Positions 1 to 11,852 of a stretch of DNA of 64,000 nucleotides are shown in pieces. The stretch spans positions 83,390,001 through 83,454,000 of the forward strand of contig OZ231127.1 of assembly GCA_965153355.1 (NCBI GenBank), written 5' to 3'. A program made the translations under genes and the position numbers. The notes under the pieces were generated by a model. The model was not told the origin of the DNA and ran no database searches. It saw only the letters and a list, made by a program, of their open reading frames with translations. Positions within the stretch are counted from its first letter, which is position 1. Each line of letters begins with the position of its first letter. This DNA is from Flaccisagitta enflata (taxonomy: Eukaryota > Chaetognatha > Sagittoidea > Aphragmophora).

Positions 1-88
1 GTTTGTCTCTGTCTCTCTCTTTGTCTCTGTCTCTCTCTTTGTCTCTGTCTCTCTCTTTGTCTCTGTCACTCTCTCTGTCTCTGTCACG
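1..88. repeat. CT/GTCT-rich minisatellite at window edge
   Basis: About four copies of an 18-bp unit built from GTCTCT and CTCTTT steps. The array runs off the left edge of the window. No coding signal was seen. Confidence 0.85.
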
Positions 89-263
89 TTTTCTTCTGAT
101 ATTCAAATTTGCTTTCTTTGCATCATAACATTTCTTCCCAAGCAAAACTTCTTTGTTTTCGGGCTCTCCTTAGCTATTTTCTGGAGGGGGGGGGGAGATA
201 CTCATTCTGCCAAAAAAGGCTCTTTGCTTTTTGCTCTTTCTTACTTTTGTGAATTTATTTTTG

Positions 264-533
264 TTTTTAGTTGCGGACACGCAACTCTATAAGAGGCTTT
301 GTCCGTCCGACTGTCTGTCGGTCCGTCTGTCCGTCGATCCATGCGTCCGTCAGTCCGTCCGTCGGTGTATCTGTTAGTGCGAGTTGAAAAGTGGGAAAAT
401 GAGCGTTTTAGAAGCTTTTTGTGTATGTGTCTGTGTTGGAATGGGGTTAGGTGGGGCGTTGGGTGTGGATGGGGGTTGGCTGCCCCTGCCTACCCGTCCG
501 CAACGATATTATGACCCCGCGTCACTTGTTTTC
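264..533 (-). mobile_element. Hairpin/GTCY element copy, full length
   Basis: On the minus strand this reads: 5' end AACAAGTGACG, then a GGGTAGGCAGGGGC block, an imperfect ACGG/ACAG tetranucleotide tract, ACAAAGCCTCTTATAGAG, and a terminal hairpin (AGTTGCG/CGCAACT, 269-286) followed by A residues. The same layout recurs about twenty times in the window. There is no coding capacity. It resembles non-autonomous Helentron-type elements, but no transposase was seen. Confidence 0.7.
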
Positions 534-1087
534 CTCTTGGCCAGTCTGTCACTTACCAGTCTGTCACTTAAAACTATTCATCGATCCTGCTTGCTCCTCT
601 TTGTATCTTAATAGTCAGTCCCTTCCTTACTTATCAGTAAACCTGCCGTACAGTCAGTTCTCAGCTCAGGCTCCTCCCCCAGTTCCCACCCCCATTCCTT
701 TACCGTAGTACGGGTTTCTGGTGAATGTTCGCTTCGCCTTTTGCCAACCTTCTCAAACTGCTATGAGTGCTAACTGTAAATCATTCATGGCTCCTTACCG
801 GCTCCCCTCCACCCCCTGGCGCCTAATTGATTTACATTACCACCAGTCACTGCTCCTTGTACCCCCCTTTCCGCCAACCCTATCGAACTGCTAGTTCTCA
901 ATCAAGGCTCCTTAACCCCCGCCATCCACCTCAACCCCAACCCATATAGTACATATATAGAACTCTTTTACGCTGCTAGTTCTCAGTCAAAGCTCCGAGG
1001 GGACTACTTTGTTGCTTATCTCCAAGAAAAAGGAAGAATTCAACTCTTGTCGCACATCCGAGATCTCAGGGGACGTACACACATGTA

Positions 1088-1118
<31 letters not shown>

Positions 1119-1786
1119 CTTTTTTCTGCCATACTCAAGCAATTCTTTCCTCCTTCCCTTACCCTCAATAAAAAGCCGCCAAAGATAACCACGCCATAAT
1201 TTTCCTTTTGTTCTTTTTGTTCTTTTTTTTTTTCCTTTAAAAAGAACCTTCCTTTTAAAAAACATTATCGATTAAAATAATCTTGTTAACAAAGCCTTCA
1301 CTGCCAATTTGATGAAAAGAAGGAAATTTGTTTTAGCTCACCCATAACCGCACCCTCATCTGTCTGTCAGTCAGTCAGTCTGTCCGATCTGTCTGTCTCT
1401 GTAAGACAGTCCATCTATCTTCTCTTCTATTCTGTCTTTTTTGCCCAGATCTGTTTCTCAAGCCTTCTTTGGTTATTTCAAATTCTCTCCGATATAATCT
1501 TTTTCTAAGACCGGCAGAGAAAAAATAGATTATTTTCTCCCATTTTTTCATTCCTTTTCATCATCACTTCTTTTTTGTTATTCTTCATTTCAGTTTTCCG
1601 TTTTAGAATTTAATTCCATCCGTCTTTAGTTTTCTTTGTTCTCTGCGAATTTTTCAAATTGTCGCGAATTTACATCAAAAGCAGGATTTTGCAAGAATAT
1701 AGAAAATGACATGAATAAAAAAAGGAACAACAATTGATTGACAAACTGGCGCAGATTTTGAAAAATCTTCACAACAACACTAACGA
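534..1786. other. Non-genic, low-complexity DNA
   Basis: C/T-rich and then AT-rich sequence with short GTCTGTCAGTCAG runs near 1360-1390. Open frames here are short and lack splice context. No gene is supported. Confidence 0.6.
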
Positions 1787-1937
<151 letters not shown>

Positions 1938-2073
1938 AGCAACAACAGCAACAACCTTCGTATTGGAAGTATTTGTTCTTGTAAATGTACAGTCCACTTC
2001 CATTTCTGGTACTATTTTTGATCCTTCCCACGTAAACTTCCTGATGATGGTTCAAAGAATCAAAGTTGCCCAA

Positions 2074-2169
2074 AGATGCTGGAGGATACGACGCCATCTA
2101 TAACAGAAAGAGAGAGAGAGCGAGAGATGCTGGAGGATACGACGCCATCTATAACAGAAAGAGAGAGAG

Positions 2170-2245
<76 letters not shown>
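2074..2245. repeat. Tandem 51-bp duplication ending in (GA)n
   Basis: A 51-bp block starting AGATGCTGGAGGATACGACG occurs at 2074-2124 and again at 2125-2175. Each copy ends in a GA run, and the second expands into a (GA)n tract to about 2242. The duplication breakpoints lie in the GA microsatellite. Confidence 0.85.
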
Positions 2246-2260
<15 letters not shown>

Positions 2261-2287
2261 GACTAAGAAATAGAGAAACATTTTCGT

Positions 2288-2289
<2 letters not shown>

Positions 2290-2383
<94 letters not shown>

Positions 2384-2397
2384 TATCATCATCATGC
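2290..2397. repeat. (TCA)n tract
   Basis: About 105 bp of ATC/TCA repeat with two interruptions (a C at 2347 and TTA near 2383). No coding context. Confidence 0.9.
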
Positions 2398-3806
2398 AAA
2401 GAATGGCTATCAAATAATGCCCTAAAAATGCTATAGTTTTAGAAGTGATGCTTTTTTGTCTACGTACCTCCAATTGCCTCGATCAACGTTTTCCGACGAT
2501 GTCAAGACTGAAACCGCGTTCCAAAGTTATCGATTTCTCCCCATCACGTAATAATAATTTCCTTCCGTAGAGGGATGAATATGTCTTAGGTTTTATTGAG
2601 AATGTATTTACTTTGAGTAATAGCTCGTTTGAATGAGAGTCTGTCTTATTACGGAGATGGGTTGATGGGTAGAAACGGTGACTAAAGCGTCTTTCTTTGA
2701 GACATCATCATCTTATCTTTTTCAACTTTCTTTTTTGCGAAGTATCCACGCGTGCTAAATGCCGATTTTCGCAAAAAAAAATAATACTCTGTTTTTAGAT
2801 ACATTAACAGACAAAAACTTTGAGAATATCTATCAAATTTGCGTTTCCGAAAAAAAAATCAAAATATAGTTGAACATATACGAAAAATCAAAATCAAATT
2901 TTGCATAGTAATAATGGCACGATTGTGTACTGTTTGTTTTGTTCTAATATAAAATCAACTGTGCGTAATTGCCAAGTAAAAAAGAAACATTTCGCGATGT
3001 AATTTTTCCTTCTTGTTTATTGTTCGTGTCAAATTATAAAGTGATGGTGATAAAAAAAAACATGAATGAAATGTTTCATTTTGATTCTCAGTCTCTTTTT
3101 AATGTGCCGTCGTTCCACTTCTTCATTTCCTTTTATACTGTCCAAACTTATTCGTGATTTGCATTACCCAAATTATACGCTAATGAAAACTTTTTTTTTT
3201 TTTCAATTTCCTTTTTTCTTGTTTTTCCAAATTTCATATACCACCGCAAAATAAACAAAACAAAATGTTAATAACAAAACCAAAAAAAAAAAATCTGGCT
3301 TGATGCTTCCAACAAAATCTCCACAAAACTTAATCACAAAACATAAAAAAAAATATTCATTTCTCATCTCGAATCATGCATCTTCATATTCTTACCTTTC
3401 CCTCCTTCATTCCTACGCCTACTTTTTTCTTTATTTTGATCTTTAATGCCCGATTCCTCCCTAATTTTTTCTTTCTGTTTATCATCATTTTAATACGCCC
3501 GAATCCTTGATAAGTTTTTCCACCGGTTATATGCTTTTTGCATTTGTTCTTGCATTTTCTTTAATGTTTTTGTCATTTCGGTGTTTTGAATTACATGTTG
3601 CTCATCACCCTCTGGCTACACCTGACTGTTTACCGCTTCTTTTTAATTCTTCCCCCCTTTTTGCTAACTTTTGTCTGTTACTGTTTTTTTTTCTTTTTTG
3701 TATGCACTTGATCTTTCTCTATCTTTTTTTTTTCTATGGCATCTTGTGCGAAAAATGTTGAAAAACTCAACATACCCGAGTTTCTACCTGTATCCTTGTG
3801 TGTGTG

Positions 3807-3808
<2 letters not shown>
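2398..3808. other. Non-genic AT-rich DNA
   Basis: AT-rich with many A and T homopolymers. No convincing exon or transposon end was seen on either strand. Confidence 0.5.
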
Positions 3809-3876
<68 letters not shown>

Positions 3877-4014
3877 GATCTGCTTTTTCCCCCCTTTACC
3901 GCGTCTCTTTGGTTTATTTTGTTTCCATTCTCCTTTTTTTTCCCCGCTCGTGTGTGTGTGAAATTTATGATAATGGTTCCGTCTGATGTTACCACCTGCC
4001 GCGTCTGTACACCG

Positions 4015-4106
<92 letters not shown>

Positions 4107-4179
4107 GTTTATTTTGTTTCCAGCTCGTGTGTGTGTGAAATTTATGATAATGGTTCCGTCTGATGTTACCACCTGCCGC

Positions 4180-4240
<61 letters not shown>
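3809..4240. repeat. Three (CT)n tracts separating a duplicated 80-100 bp block
   Basis: CT tracts occupy about 3811-3873, 4018-4102 and 4181-4239. The block between the first two (3905-4006) is repeated between the second and third (4102-4183), with an internal deletion of about 20 bp. Both copies share GGTTTATTTTGTTTCC and the end ACCACCTGCCGCGTCT. This looks like a microsatellite-mediated segmental duplication. Confidence 0.9.
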
Positions 4241-4241
<1 letters not shown>

Positions 4242-4267
4242 GGCGTCATCCTTGTCGTTCGTTTTAG

Positions 4268-4384
4268 ATCACACCGGAGATGCATAAAGCTGCGATGAAA
4301 ATCCAAGCAGCTTGGAAATTCAAGAAACTGCGACAAAACGCCCAGGAAAGGCTTAGACTGCGCCGAGAGGCCGAGCAGTGGCAG
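4268..4384 (+). CDS. IQ-motif gene, exon 1 of those visible
   Basis: This exon has 39 codons with phase 0 at both ends. The acceptor is TTCGTTTTAG before 4268, with a (CT)n tract 28 nt upstream, and the donor is CAG|GTGATT after 4384. It encodes an IQ motif, KIQAAWKFKKLRQ (about residues 11-23), followed by a basic Arg/Glu helix ending REAEQWQ. IQ motifs bind calmodulin or EF-hand light chains. No initiator Met is evident, so earlier exons should lie upstream or off-window. It is clearly a duplicate of the exon at 5729: both carry the AAWKFKK core, a trailing R/E/K helix and a final Q before GT. The exact family is not recognised from this exon alone. Confidence 0.75.
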
Positions 4385-4473
4385 GTGATTTAAGCAGAAA
4401 AAAAAACAAGTTTGAGACAAAAGAACAGCACACCGACAGAAACACACACAATCGGACGCGGACGACTTTTACG

Positions 4474-4474
<1 letters not shown>

Positions 4475-4570
<96 letters not shown>
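4475..4570. repeat. (GA)n tract in intron 1
   Basis: About 95 bp of pure GA dinucleotide repeat in the 1344-bp intron between IQ exons 1 and 2. Confidence 0.95.
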
Positions 4571-4572
<2 letters not shown>

Positions 4573-4599
4573 CAGCTTCATGGTTGTCAGTTGGTCCAT

Positions 4600-4795
4600 C
4601 CTTGCGTTTATTCTGTGTCTGCATGTTCTTAATTGCGTGCATTTTTTGTTTTCATATGCGATCTTGCGTGCAATCGGTATCCGCATGCCTGTAATTGTGT
4701 ACAATCTGTGTCTGCATGTTCATGATCGTGTTTAATCTACGTCTGCATGTCCGTAATTGAGTACAATATATGTCATGGTCTATGTCATGTTCTAT
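4600..4795. repeat. Degenerate tandem repeat, 50-60 bp period
   Basis: Three to four diverged copies of a unit containing TCTGCATGT, TAATTGxGT and ACAAT. No coding function seen. Confidence 0.5.
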
Positions 4796-4860
4796 GTCAT
4801 GGTAAATCCACTGCTTCAAATCTGTTGGTTGCCCGTGTCATATCAAGTCGATCAAACAAA

Positions 4861-5023
4861 AACAAGGCCGGCTACACGACCAATACCAGTCGCGGACGGG
4901 TGGGCAGGGGCGGTAATGCGCGTTTTCCCACTTTTCGACTCGTGCTCACCAACGGACGGACAGACGGATGGAGGGACGGACGGACAAAGCCTCTTATAGA
5001 ATCGCTAGTCCGCGACTAAAAAT
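4861..5023 (+). mobile_element. Hairpin/GTCY element copy
   Basis: The 5' end is AACAAGGCCGGCTACACG. It is followed by GTCGCGGACGGGTGGGCAGG, a (GACGGAC)n tract, ACAAAGCCTCTTATAGA, and a degenerate terminal hairpin ending CGCGACTAAAAA. It lies inside intron 1 of the IQ gene. Confidence 0.75.
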
Positions 5024-5728
<705 letters not shown>

Positions 5729-5866
5729 CGAGAAAATCAAGACGTTTTGAGAAATCCACGAATGCAAAGAGCAGCCGTAAGAATTCAAGCAGCGTGGAAG
5801 TTCAAAAAAATGAGAGAAAATGCCAGAAAACGACTGGCAGAAAAAAGAGCCATTGAAAAGTTTCAG
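5729..5866 (+). CDS. IQ-motif gene, exon 2
   Basis: This exon has 46 codons, phase 0 to phase 0. The acceptor is TACTATCTTAG before 5729 and the donor is CAG|GTACAT after 5866. An N-terminal segment (RENQDVLRNPRMQR) leads into an IQ motif, VRIQAAWKFKKMRENA (residues 17-32), and a basic helix ending RAIEKFQ. The core differs from exon 1 by only a few conservative changes, so the two arose by exon duplication. The exon is symmetrical in phase and can be skipped or repeated without breaking the frame. The predicted role is a further calmodulin-binding site in the same protein. Confidence 0.8.
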
Positions 5867-5889
5867 GTACATTGTATAATGGTACATTA

Positions 5890-6644
<755 letters not shown>

Positions 6645-6749
6645 CATGTACACGGGCGCGCGACCAAACGCACACTCTTGCACACGCATTCGCGCACTAT
6701 AATTGACACTCAAAATGTATTCTGTAAACGCGCGCGCTTTGTTGCGTAG

Positions 6750-7172
6750 CGAACGGACCAGCGGGCGTTACACGCGGCCGCAGTCAAGATTCAGGCCGCG
6801 TGGAGATTCAAAAAATTCCGCGAAAATACGCGACTGCGAATGCACGCGCGACAAGTGGGCGTAGCCTCGAGGGGAGTGGCTGCTTTCGGAGGCACCACCA
6901 TCATGACGCAACAACCGCGTGGGGCGCAACAACCACAACGACCACAACAACCACAGCGACCACAGCAACAACAACCACAACAACAACAGAAACGACCACC
7001 GCAACAACCGCCACGACCGCAACAATACGCTAGACCACAACAACAACAACAACATCAATCGCCTTTTGGCATTACTGTGACTGCCACTCAGCTACGACAC
7101 CAGCAACAACAACAACAACAACAACAACACAGACATCATGTGCCTTCATATGGGAATATGTATAGAAAAGAG
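6750..7172 (+). CDS. IQ-motif gene, exon 3 with Gln-rich segment
   Basis: This exon has 141 codons, phase 0 to phase 0. The acceptor is GTTGCGTAG before 6750 and the probable donor is GAG|GTAGAA after 7172. It begins RTDQRALHAAAV, then carries an IQ motif KIQAAWRFKKFREN (residues 13-26) and a short basic stretch. From about residue 50 it becomes a low-complexity Gln/Pro/Arg region (QQPQRP, QQQ and PPRPQQ repeats) with a second poly-Q near its end. The Gln tract is encoded by CAA/CAG repeats, so its length is probably polymorphic. The donor call is less certain than the acceptor. The frame runs on to a stop at 7277 if the exon is not spliced, which would give a truncated form. Confidence 0.7.
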
Positions 7173-7373
7173 GTAGAAAATAAAACTGAAATATGCATTA
7201 TGCACCCAGACTTAAACTCATTTAGTAGCCATTCAGTATCGACTATTTACATTCATGTCTATATTTGTAACTATTAAAAAAACCTAATCGATATATTTAT
7301 ACGTACATTGGGAGATCAACAATCCCTTATTTAGTATATCATAAGTGAGTTGTGCATTCAGGAACACATGTAC

Positions 7374-7911
7374 CCCCTTGGTCATAAAATACGGACATTT
7401 GAAAAAAAAATCAATTTTGGAGAAAAAAAAATAATTTTTTTACTAATGAGGCTACAATGACTTGCACTATGGATCCTCGGAACGTTTTTTGGATAACTCA
7501 AAGTTTCCCTTCAGTTTGGTATGGTCCCCAGGTGCAGGGTCAAGATCCAACCATTAAGAATATTTCTTTGGGCAATTTTTGAAAAAAAATGTTTGTTAGT
7601 AAAGATTTCTTGCAATGTGAAGTTCATGTGTTGCATTTACAATACCAAAAATGATTTTTTTTTAAAGTGCTTAATTGAATCTTGATTCCTTCAGAGGTTG
7701 ACTGAACCACACAGAAGGGAAACTTGGAGTAATCTAAAAAATGTCTTGCTGGTTCTCAGGATCCATGGTCCAGATTGGTGTTGTTTCATAGAATTGTTAA
7801 ATTCTTTTTAATGCTATTAATCAAAGGTGGATAACTTAATTTTTCAAAAAAAAAACCTTTCCTTAATTTACACTTCCTCTCAGGTGTCCATATATCTATG
7901 GCCAAGATGGT
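7374..7911. mobile_element. Foldback (inverted-repeat) element, about 540 bp
   Basis: The left arm starts CCCTTGGTCATAAAATACGG. The right arm, reverse-complemented, starts CATCTTGGCCATAGATATATGG. A second matched pair (TGGATCCTCGGAAC / TGGATCCTGAGAACC) lies inside. There is no coding capacity. It is probably a MITE-like element in intron 3 of the IQ gene. Confidence 0.6.
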
Positions 7912-8250
7912 AGATAAAAAAGACGTCAAATGACGTTTTGAGGAAACACTTTTGAGATTTGGAAGAATTCGTTTATCAAAAAAAACAATATCACTGTTTA
8001 AATGTCATCCGCGTTTTTAACAAAAAAAAAAAAAGACAAGATGGGAAAAACCAAACAAAACGCGAAGAAGGTCAAACATAAACCATTGTTATATAAGAAC
8101 TGTATTTACCGCCGAAGATATCTAATCTTTGTTTATTCCTCTTTATTGCGCTAACAACAAATGTACTCTTCTTTTTACTCATGGCTTCTTTCTTTCTTCA
8201 GCAGATTCAAGATGGCGGCGCTTTTTTGACTCTCTTTTCTTCCTTTCTAT

Positions 8251-8284
<34 letters not shown>

Positions 8285-8669
8285 TTTCACTTTTTCTTAT
8301 CTCCTATGACCCTGAGCGGTGCTCCTTTGTGCATGTGCATGTGCATGTTCTTTTTTTATCACAATAGCGCTCGTCTCTTTCATATTTATCCACGCACGTC
8401 GCACGTTTTCCTCTCTCCTCTTCTATGAACGTTCAAAATCGTCCCACTTTGAGAACAAAAATGTTTTTGCACACAAGACCTCTTTCAGCACACTAGCAAC
8501 AGCTGCAACAACAACAGCAACATTAATAATGATAACATGACGATAGTAATTCGATATTCGATGTTATTTTTAGCGAAAATAAAATGTCGATAGGCCATTT
8601 GAGAACGTGAGAAAACTCATCTTACATGTGGGTTTACTACTTCAAAATTGCCTCACTTTGAGAAAAGAG

Positions 8670-8671
<2 letters not shown>
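7912..8671. other. Intron 3, no feature besides a short CT run
   Basis: AT-rich intronic DNA with a short CT run at about 8250-8281. No exon supported. Confidence 0.5.

Positions 8672-8746
<75 letters not shown>
8672..8746. repeat. (GA)n tract
   Basis: About 75 bp of pure GA repeat in intron 3. Confidence 0.95.
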
Positions 8747-8750
<4 letters not shown>

Positions 8751-8887
8751 CTCAATATGCGACTGGATTGCCCCCTTCTTTTCTCCCTCTTGTCATCCTC
8801 ATCATCGTCTTCTGTCTCCATGAAGAGATCATTCTGGTCGTTCCCGTAGCGTGGGTTGCCTTCTGCCACTCCATGATGATTTTTGCC

Positions 8888-9080
8888 TTTTTAGTCGCGA
8901 GCTACGCGACTCTACATCCCGCTTTGTCGGTCCGTCCGTCCGTCCGTCCGTCCATCGGTCCGTCACACTTTACTTCTTGTGGGTTTTTCCTCTGATCCTG
9001 CCCAAATGCTCAGATGATTTCGATTACGGCCCTTGCCCACCCGCACGCGACTGGGGTAGCCTTGTATCCGACCTTGTTTT
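8888..9080 (-). mobile_element. Hairpin/GTCY element copy, full length
   Basis: On the minus strand this has a 5' end ACAAGGTCGGATACAAGGCTACCC, then GTCGCGTGCGGGTGGGCAAGGGC and a (GGAC)n tract. It ends in a hairpin AGTCGCG/CGCGACT (8893-8911) followed by A5. It is one of the cleanest copies of the ACAAGGCC subfamily. Confidence 0.8.
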
Positions 9081-9554
9081 AAAAGCAAAATGGTTCTTTT
9101 TTAAAAAGAAAATTAAACCATTAGATGGCAACGTCACATGAAGTGGGCAATGGTGTGGGCAATGATGTGGGCGATTCAACGGCGATACATCACAACAAGG
9201 TTACAAGCAGCCCCCAGAGCAGTTTGAATTTGGCTGGGTTTGGGTGAATTCGATTTATTCATTTATCCGGACGTTCACTTTCTAATCAAGTTGAGTGAAT
9301 CAACCATTTTTTTTTTTTCGTTTTTAACTTTTTGGTCGTTTCAGTCCGTCCATATTTTTTTCTTATACATACGTAATAATCGACGATCATGAGTAAGTAA
9401 AAGAGTAAAACAAGTAACTGGAGATAAATTGATGCACGGATTTTACGGATAACTTAATCGCCATTTAAATGGTTATAATCTTCGTTCCATCAGTTAATCT
9501 GAATCTGATCTCATCTTTCTCCAGATTTCATTGTTCATTTCTTATTCATTTTTC
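9081..9554. other. Intron 3, nothing supported
   Basis: AT-rich unique-looking sequence without exon or repeat signatures. Confidence 0.5.
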
Positions 9555-9775
9555 CCTTCCCATCCCATCCCATCCCATCCCATCCTTTCCCTCCCGAACC
9601 ATTCTACCTTCTTCATACCCGCACAAAAATCTCCTTCACTGAACCCCCGAAAACAATCCAATTCAAACCCTCCAAAAACCACCTTCACTGAACACCCAAA
9701 CCACCTTCTCCAAACCCCCAAACCGCCTTTTCTGAACCCCCCCCCCCCTCCGAAATTCCTCCCTTCGAACTTTCT
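9555..9775. repeat. CATCC repeat and C-rich minisatellite
   Basis: Five CATCC units are followed by degenerate units around CTGAACCCCC / AAACCACCTTC (about 25 bp). The strand is strongly C-rich, so the other strand carries several G runs. Confidence 0.7.
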
Positions 9776-9879
9776 GTCCGGGTTCTATGAACACCATCTC
9801 TCGTCAAACACCTCCTCGATGACATCTGCCTTCATCAAACGGATGCTGTTTATCTACTAATGCTGCATCTATGCATTTG

Positions 9880-10076
9880 TGCCTCTACCACTGTCGCCCC
9901 GTGCCGCACTGGATTGCTTCTGATGCTGCTGCTCCGTGCCACACTGGATTCCTGCTGCCGATGCCTGACTGGATTCCTTCTGCTGCTGATGCCCCTGCCC
10001 CTGCCACTGGAAACCTGCTGCTGCTGCTGCTGCCCCTGCCACACTGGATTCCTGCTGCTGCTGCCCCGTGCCAAAC
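9880..10076. repeat. Imperfect tandem repeat upstream of exon 4
   Basis: Units of 24-36 bp contain TGCCACACTGGATTCCTGCT, interspersed with CTG runs. The repeat abuts the acceptor of exon 4 and supplies most of its pyrimidine tract. The frame is open into exon 4, so retention would add a Cys/Leu-rich N-terminal extension. Confidence 0.75.
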
Positions 10077-10078
10077 AG

Positions 10079-10255
10079 GCTTCGTCCATGTCGGAAGAGG
10101 ACCGTCGGGATGTCGAGGCAATTGACATGACTGATCCCAAACTTCACGATGCCGCGGCCAAGATCCAGGCCACTTTCAAAGGCCACCGCTTCCGCAAATC
10201 GGCCGAGACTCATACGGCCCAAGTGAGAGCCGCCAAAGCAGCCGCTGTCCTGGTG
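10079..10255 (+). CDS. IQ-motif gene, exon 4 (neurogranin/igloo-like IQ)
   Basis: This exon has 59 codons, phase 0 to phase 0. The acceptor is CCAAACAG before 10079 and the donor is GTG|GTAAGT after 10255. The order ASSMSEEDRRDVEAIDMTDP, AAAKIQATFKGHRFRK, basic/Ala tail matches the acidic-then-IQ arrangement of neurogranin, PEP-19 and Drosophila igloo. Those proteins bind calmodulin at low calcium. In neurogranin, PKC phosphorylates a Ser after IQA and blocks binding. Here that position is Thr (IQATF). The Met at 10088, followed by SEED, would make a plausible start for a short isoform. Confidence 0.8.
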
Positions 10256-11068
10256 GTAAGTGAGTTTGGAGATATATATATATATATTTGTAATTCATAT
10301 GGTTTTGTAAATAATGCCACAACTTTTTTTTCTTCAGTTTACTGTCTTGATCAAAAGTATATCCATAAAAGATTCAAGAATTAAGAATATATAAAAAAAA
10401 TTATTCTAGCTATTAGTTTTAGGAAATATTCAAATTACAGTTAAACTAGTTTTAAACAAGAGCAACGAAAGTCTATTCATGAATGATAAAAAATCTCAGC
10501 CCATTCATATGATTAGATTTTATCTGTTACATAGGAAAATTATAATCTAAACTTTTTTTGTCAATATGCAAAATACAAGTATATGACATACTTTTGATCG
10601 AGGCAGTAGCAAACAATAAATAGAATCCTCTAGCCAAAGGACGATAGGATGATATGTTTACCAACAAGTTTGAACCTTGACTTGACTCATTGGTTGCAAT
10701 GCAATTGAAAAGGTCCAGAGCTGACAATGTTGCAGGCAGACAAGCGGTTTCATTTTCATGATGCACAGCACGCTTCCATCACGGCTGTTAAGTTGCATGA
10801 GATCCGATAAAAGACAATTTAGAAAACTGTTGCAATGATTGGTGAAACAAACTGAATAATCGCTACTACTGCGACACAAATCAAATAGCTAGATAACAGG
10901 CAGTGGCACTCACTATGTGTCGCCATCGAATGACGTTCTTTTAATTAAAGAGGTTTTCTTTTTGTGGAGATCAATTTGGCGATTTAGTCCAAATAGTATA
11001 AACAAAGAACTAGACGAAAAAAACAAGTATTTGAACCATTCAGACAATAATGCGTGTAAAGTGCTTTG
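10256..11068. other. Start of intron 4, one small inverted pair
   Basis: AT-rich. TGATCAAAAGTATATCC (about 10348) pairs with GACATACTTTTGATCGAGG (about 10584), suggesting a small foldback remnant. No exon seen. Confidence 0.45.
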
Positions 11069-11852
11069 TACAGTATGATTGTTTTCGTTTGCAACATTTC
11101 ATGACGACATAATTCCAAAAGTTGTAGAGATAATCTATTTCTGAAAAAAAATATTGAAAGATATTGAAAATACATTTTATATATATTAACTCCCAAGACT
11201 TTTCAACAAAAATTTGATCCTATTATCTTACTATTAGTTGTAAGGCATATTTGACTAAAAAAGACTATTTTTCTTGTTTTGAGATAGACTGTTTTTCTTT
11301 AGATTGCTCTCATTTCTAAACGATTTGACCTACAGATACCAGGTTGGTCTCAAATGAAAGAAAATTTGATGTAGTTTTAGAAAATGAAAAGAAAGAAACC
11401 TGTTTTGAAACATGTATCATAGAAAATGTTAAAGAAATGAGATCTTTTCTAAAATTCTAACAAGAGTTCCTGCTGATAGTGTATAAAATGTACTCAAGAC
11501 ATCAAATCAGTGCTTAGTTTAAAGAAGACTTAAAAACTACTTCAAATTATCTTTCATTCGAGACCAATCTGGCATCTGTAGCTCAAACCGTTTAGAAATG
11601 AGAACAATTTAAAGATAAACAGTCCATCTGTCAATTTTTGCTAAATTTTTTATTTTGCCAATTTGTTAAGTAAGTCTTACGGTTCCTTTGATGTTGAGAG
11701 TATCAAATTTCTCTAAAGAGATCCTTTGACTGATATATTATAAAATGTATTTTCATAATCTTTTTAGAACTTTTTTCAGAATTCAATTATCTTAATCACT
11801 TTTTGAATTACGTCGTCCTGTAATGTTGCAAACGAAAACAATCATACTGTAT
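11069..11852. mobile_element. Foldback element, about 780 bp
   Basis: The left end TACAGTATGATTGTTTTCGT is matched by ACGAAAACAATCATACTGTA at the right end. An inner pair about 75 bp long (around 11285-11360 and 11551-11630) is also inverted. Open frames in the arms are short and mirror each other. It is a non-coding palindromic transposon-like unit in intron 4. Confidence 0.75.

Noticed and set aside
2053-2103. Frame reading VQRIKVAQRCWRIRRHL, resembling an IQ motif and possibly an extra upstream exon of the IQ gene
   Set aside because: It stops right after the motif, has no splice donor, and shows no DNA similarity to the real IQ exons. It also overlaps a 51-bp duplicated microsatellite block.
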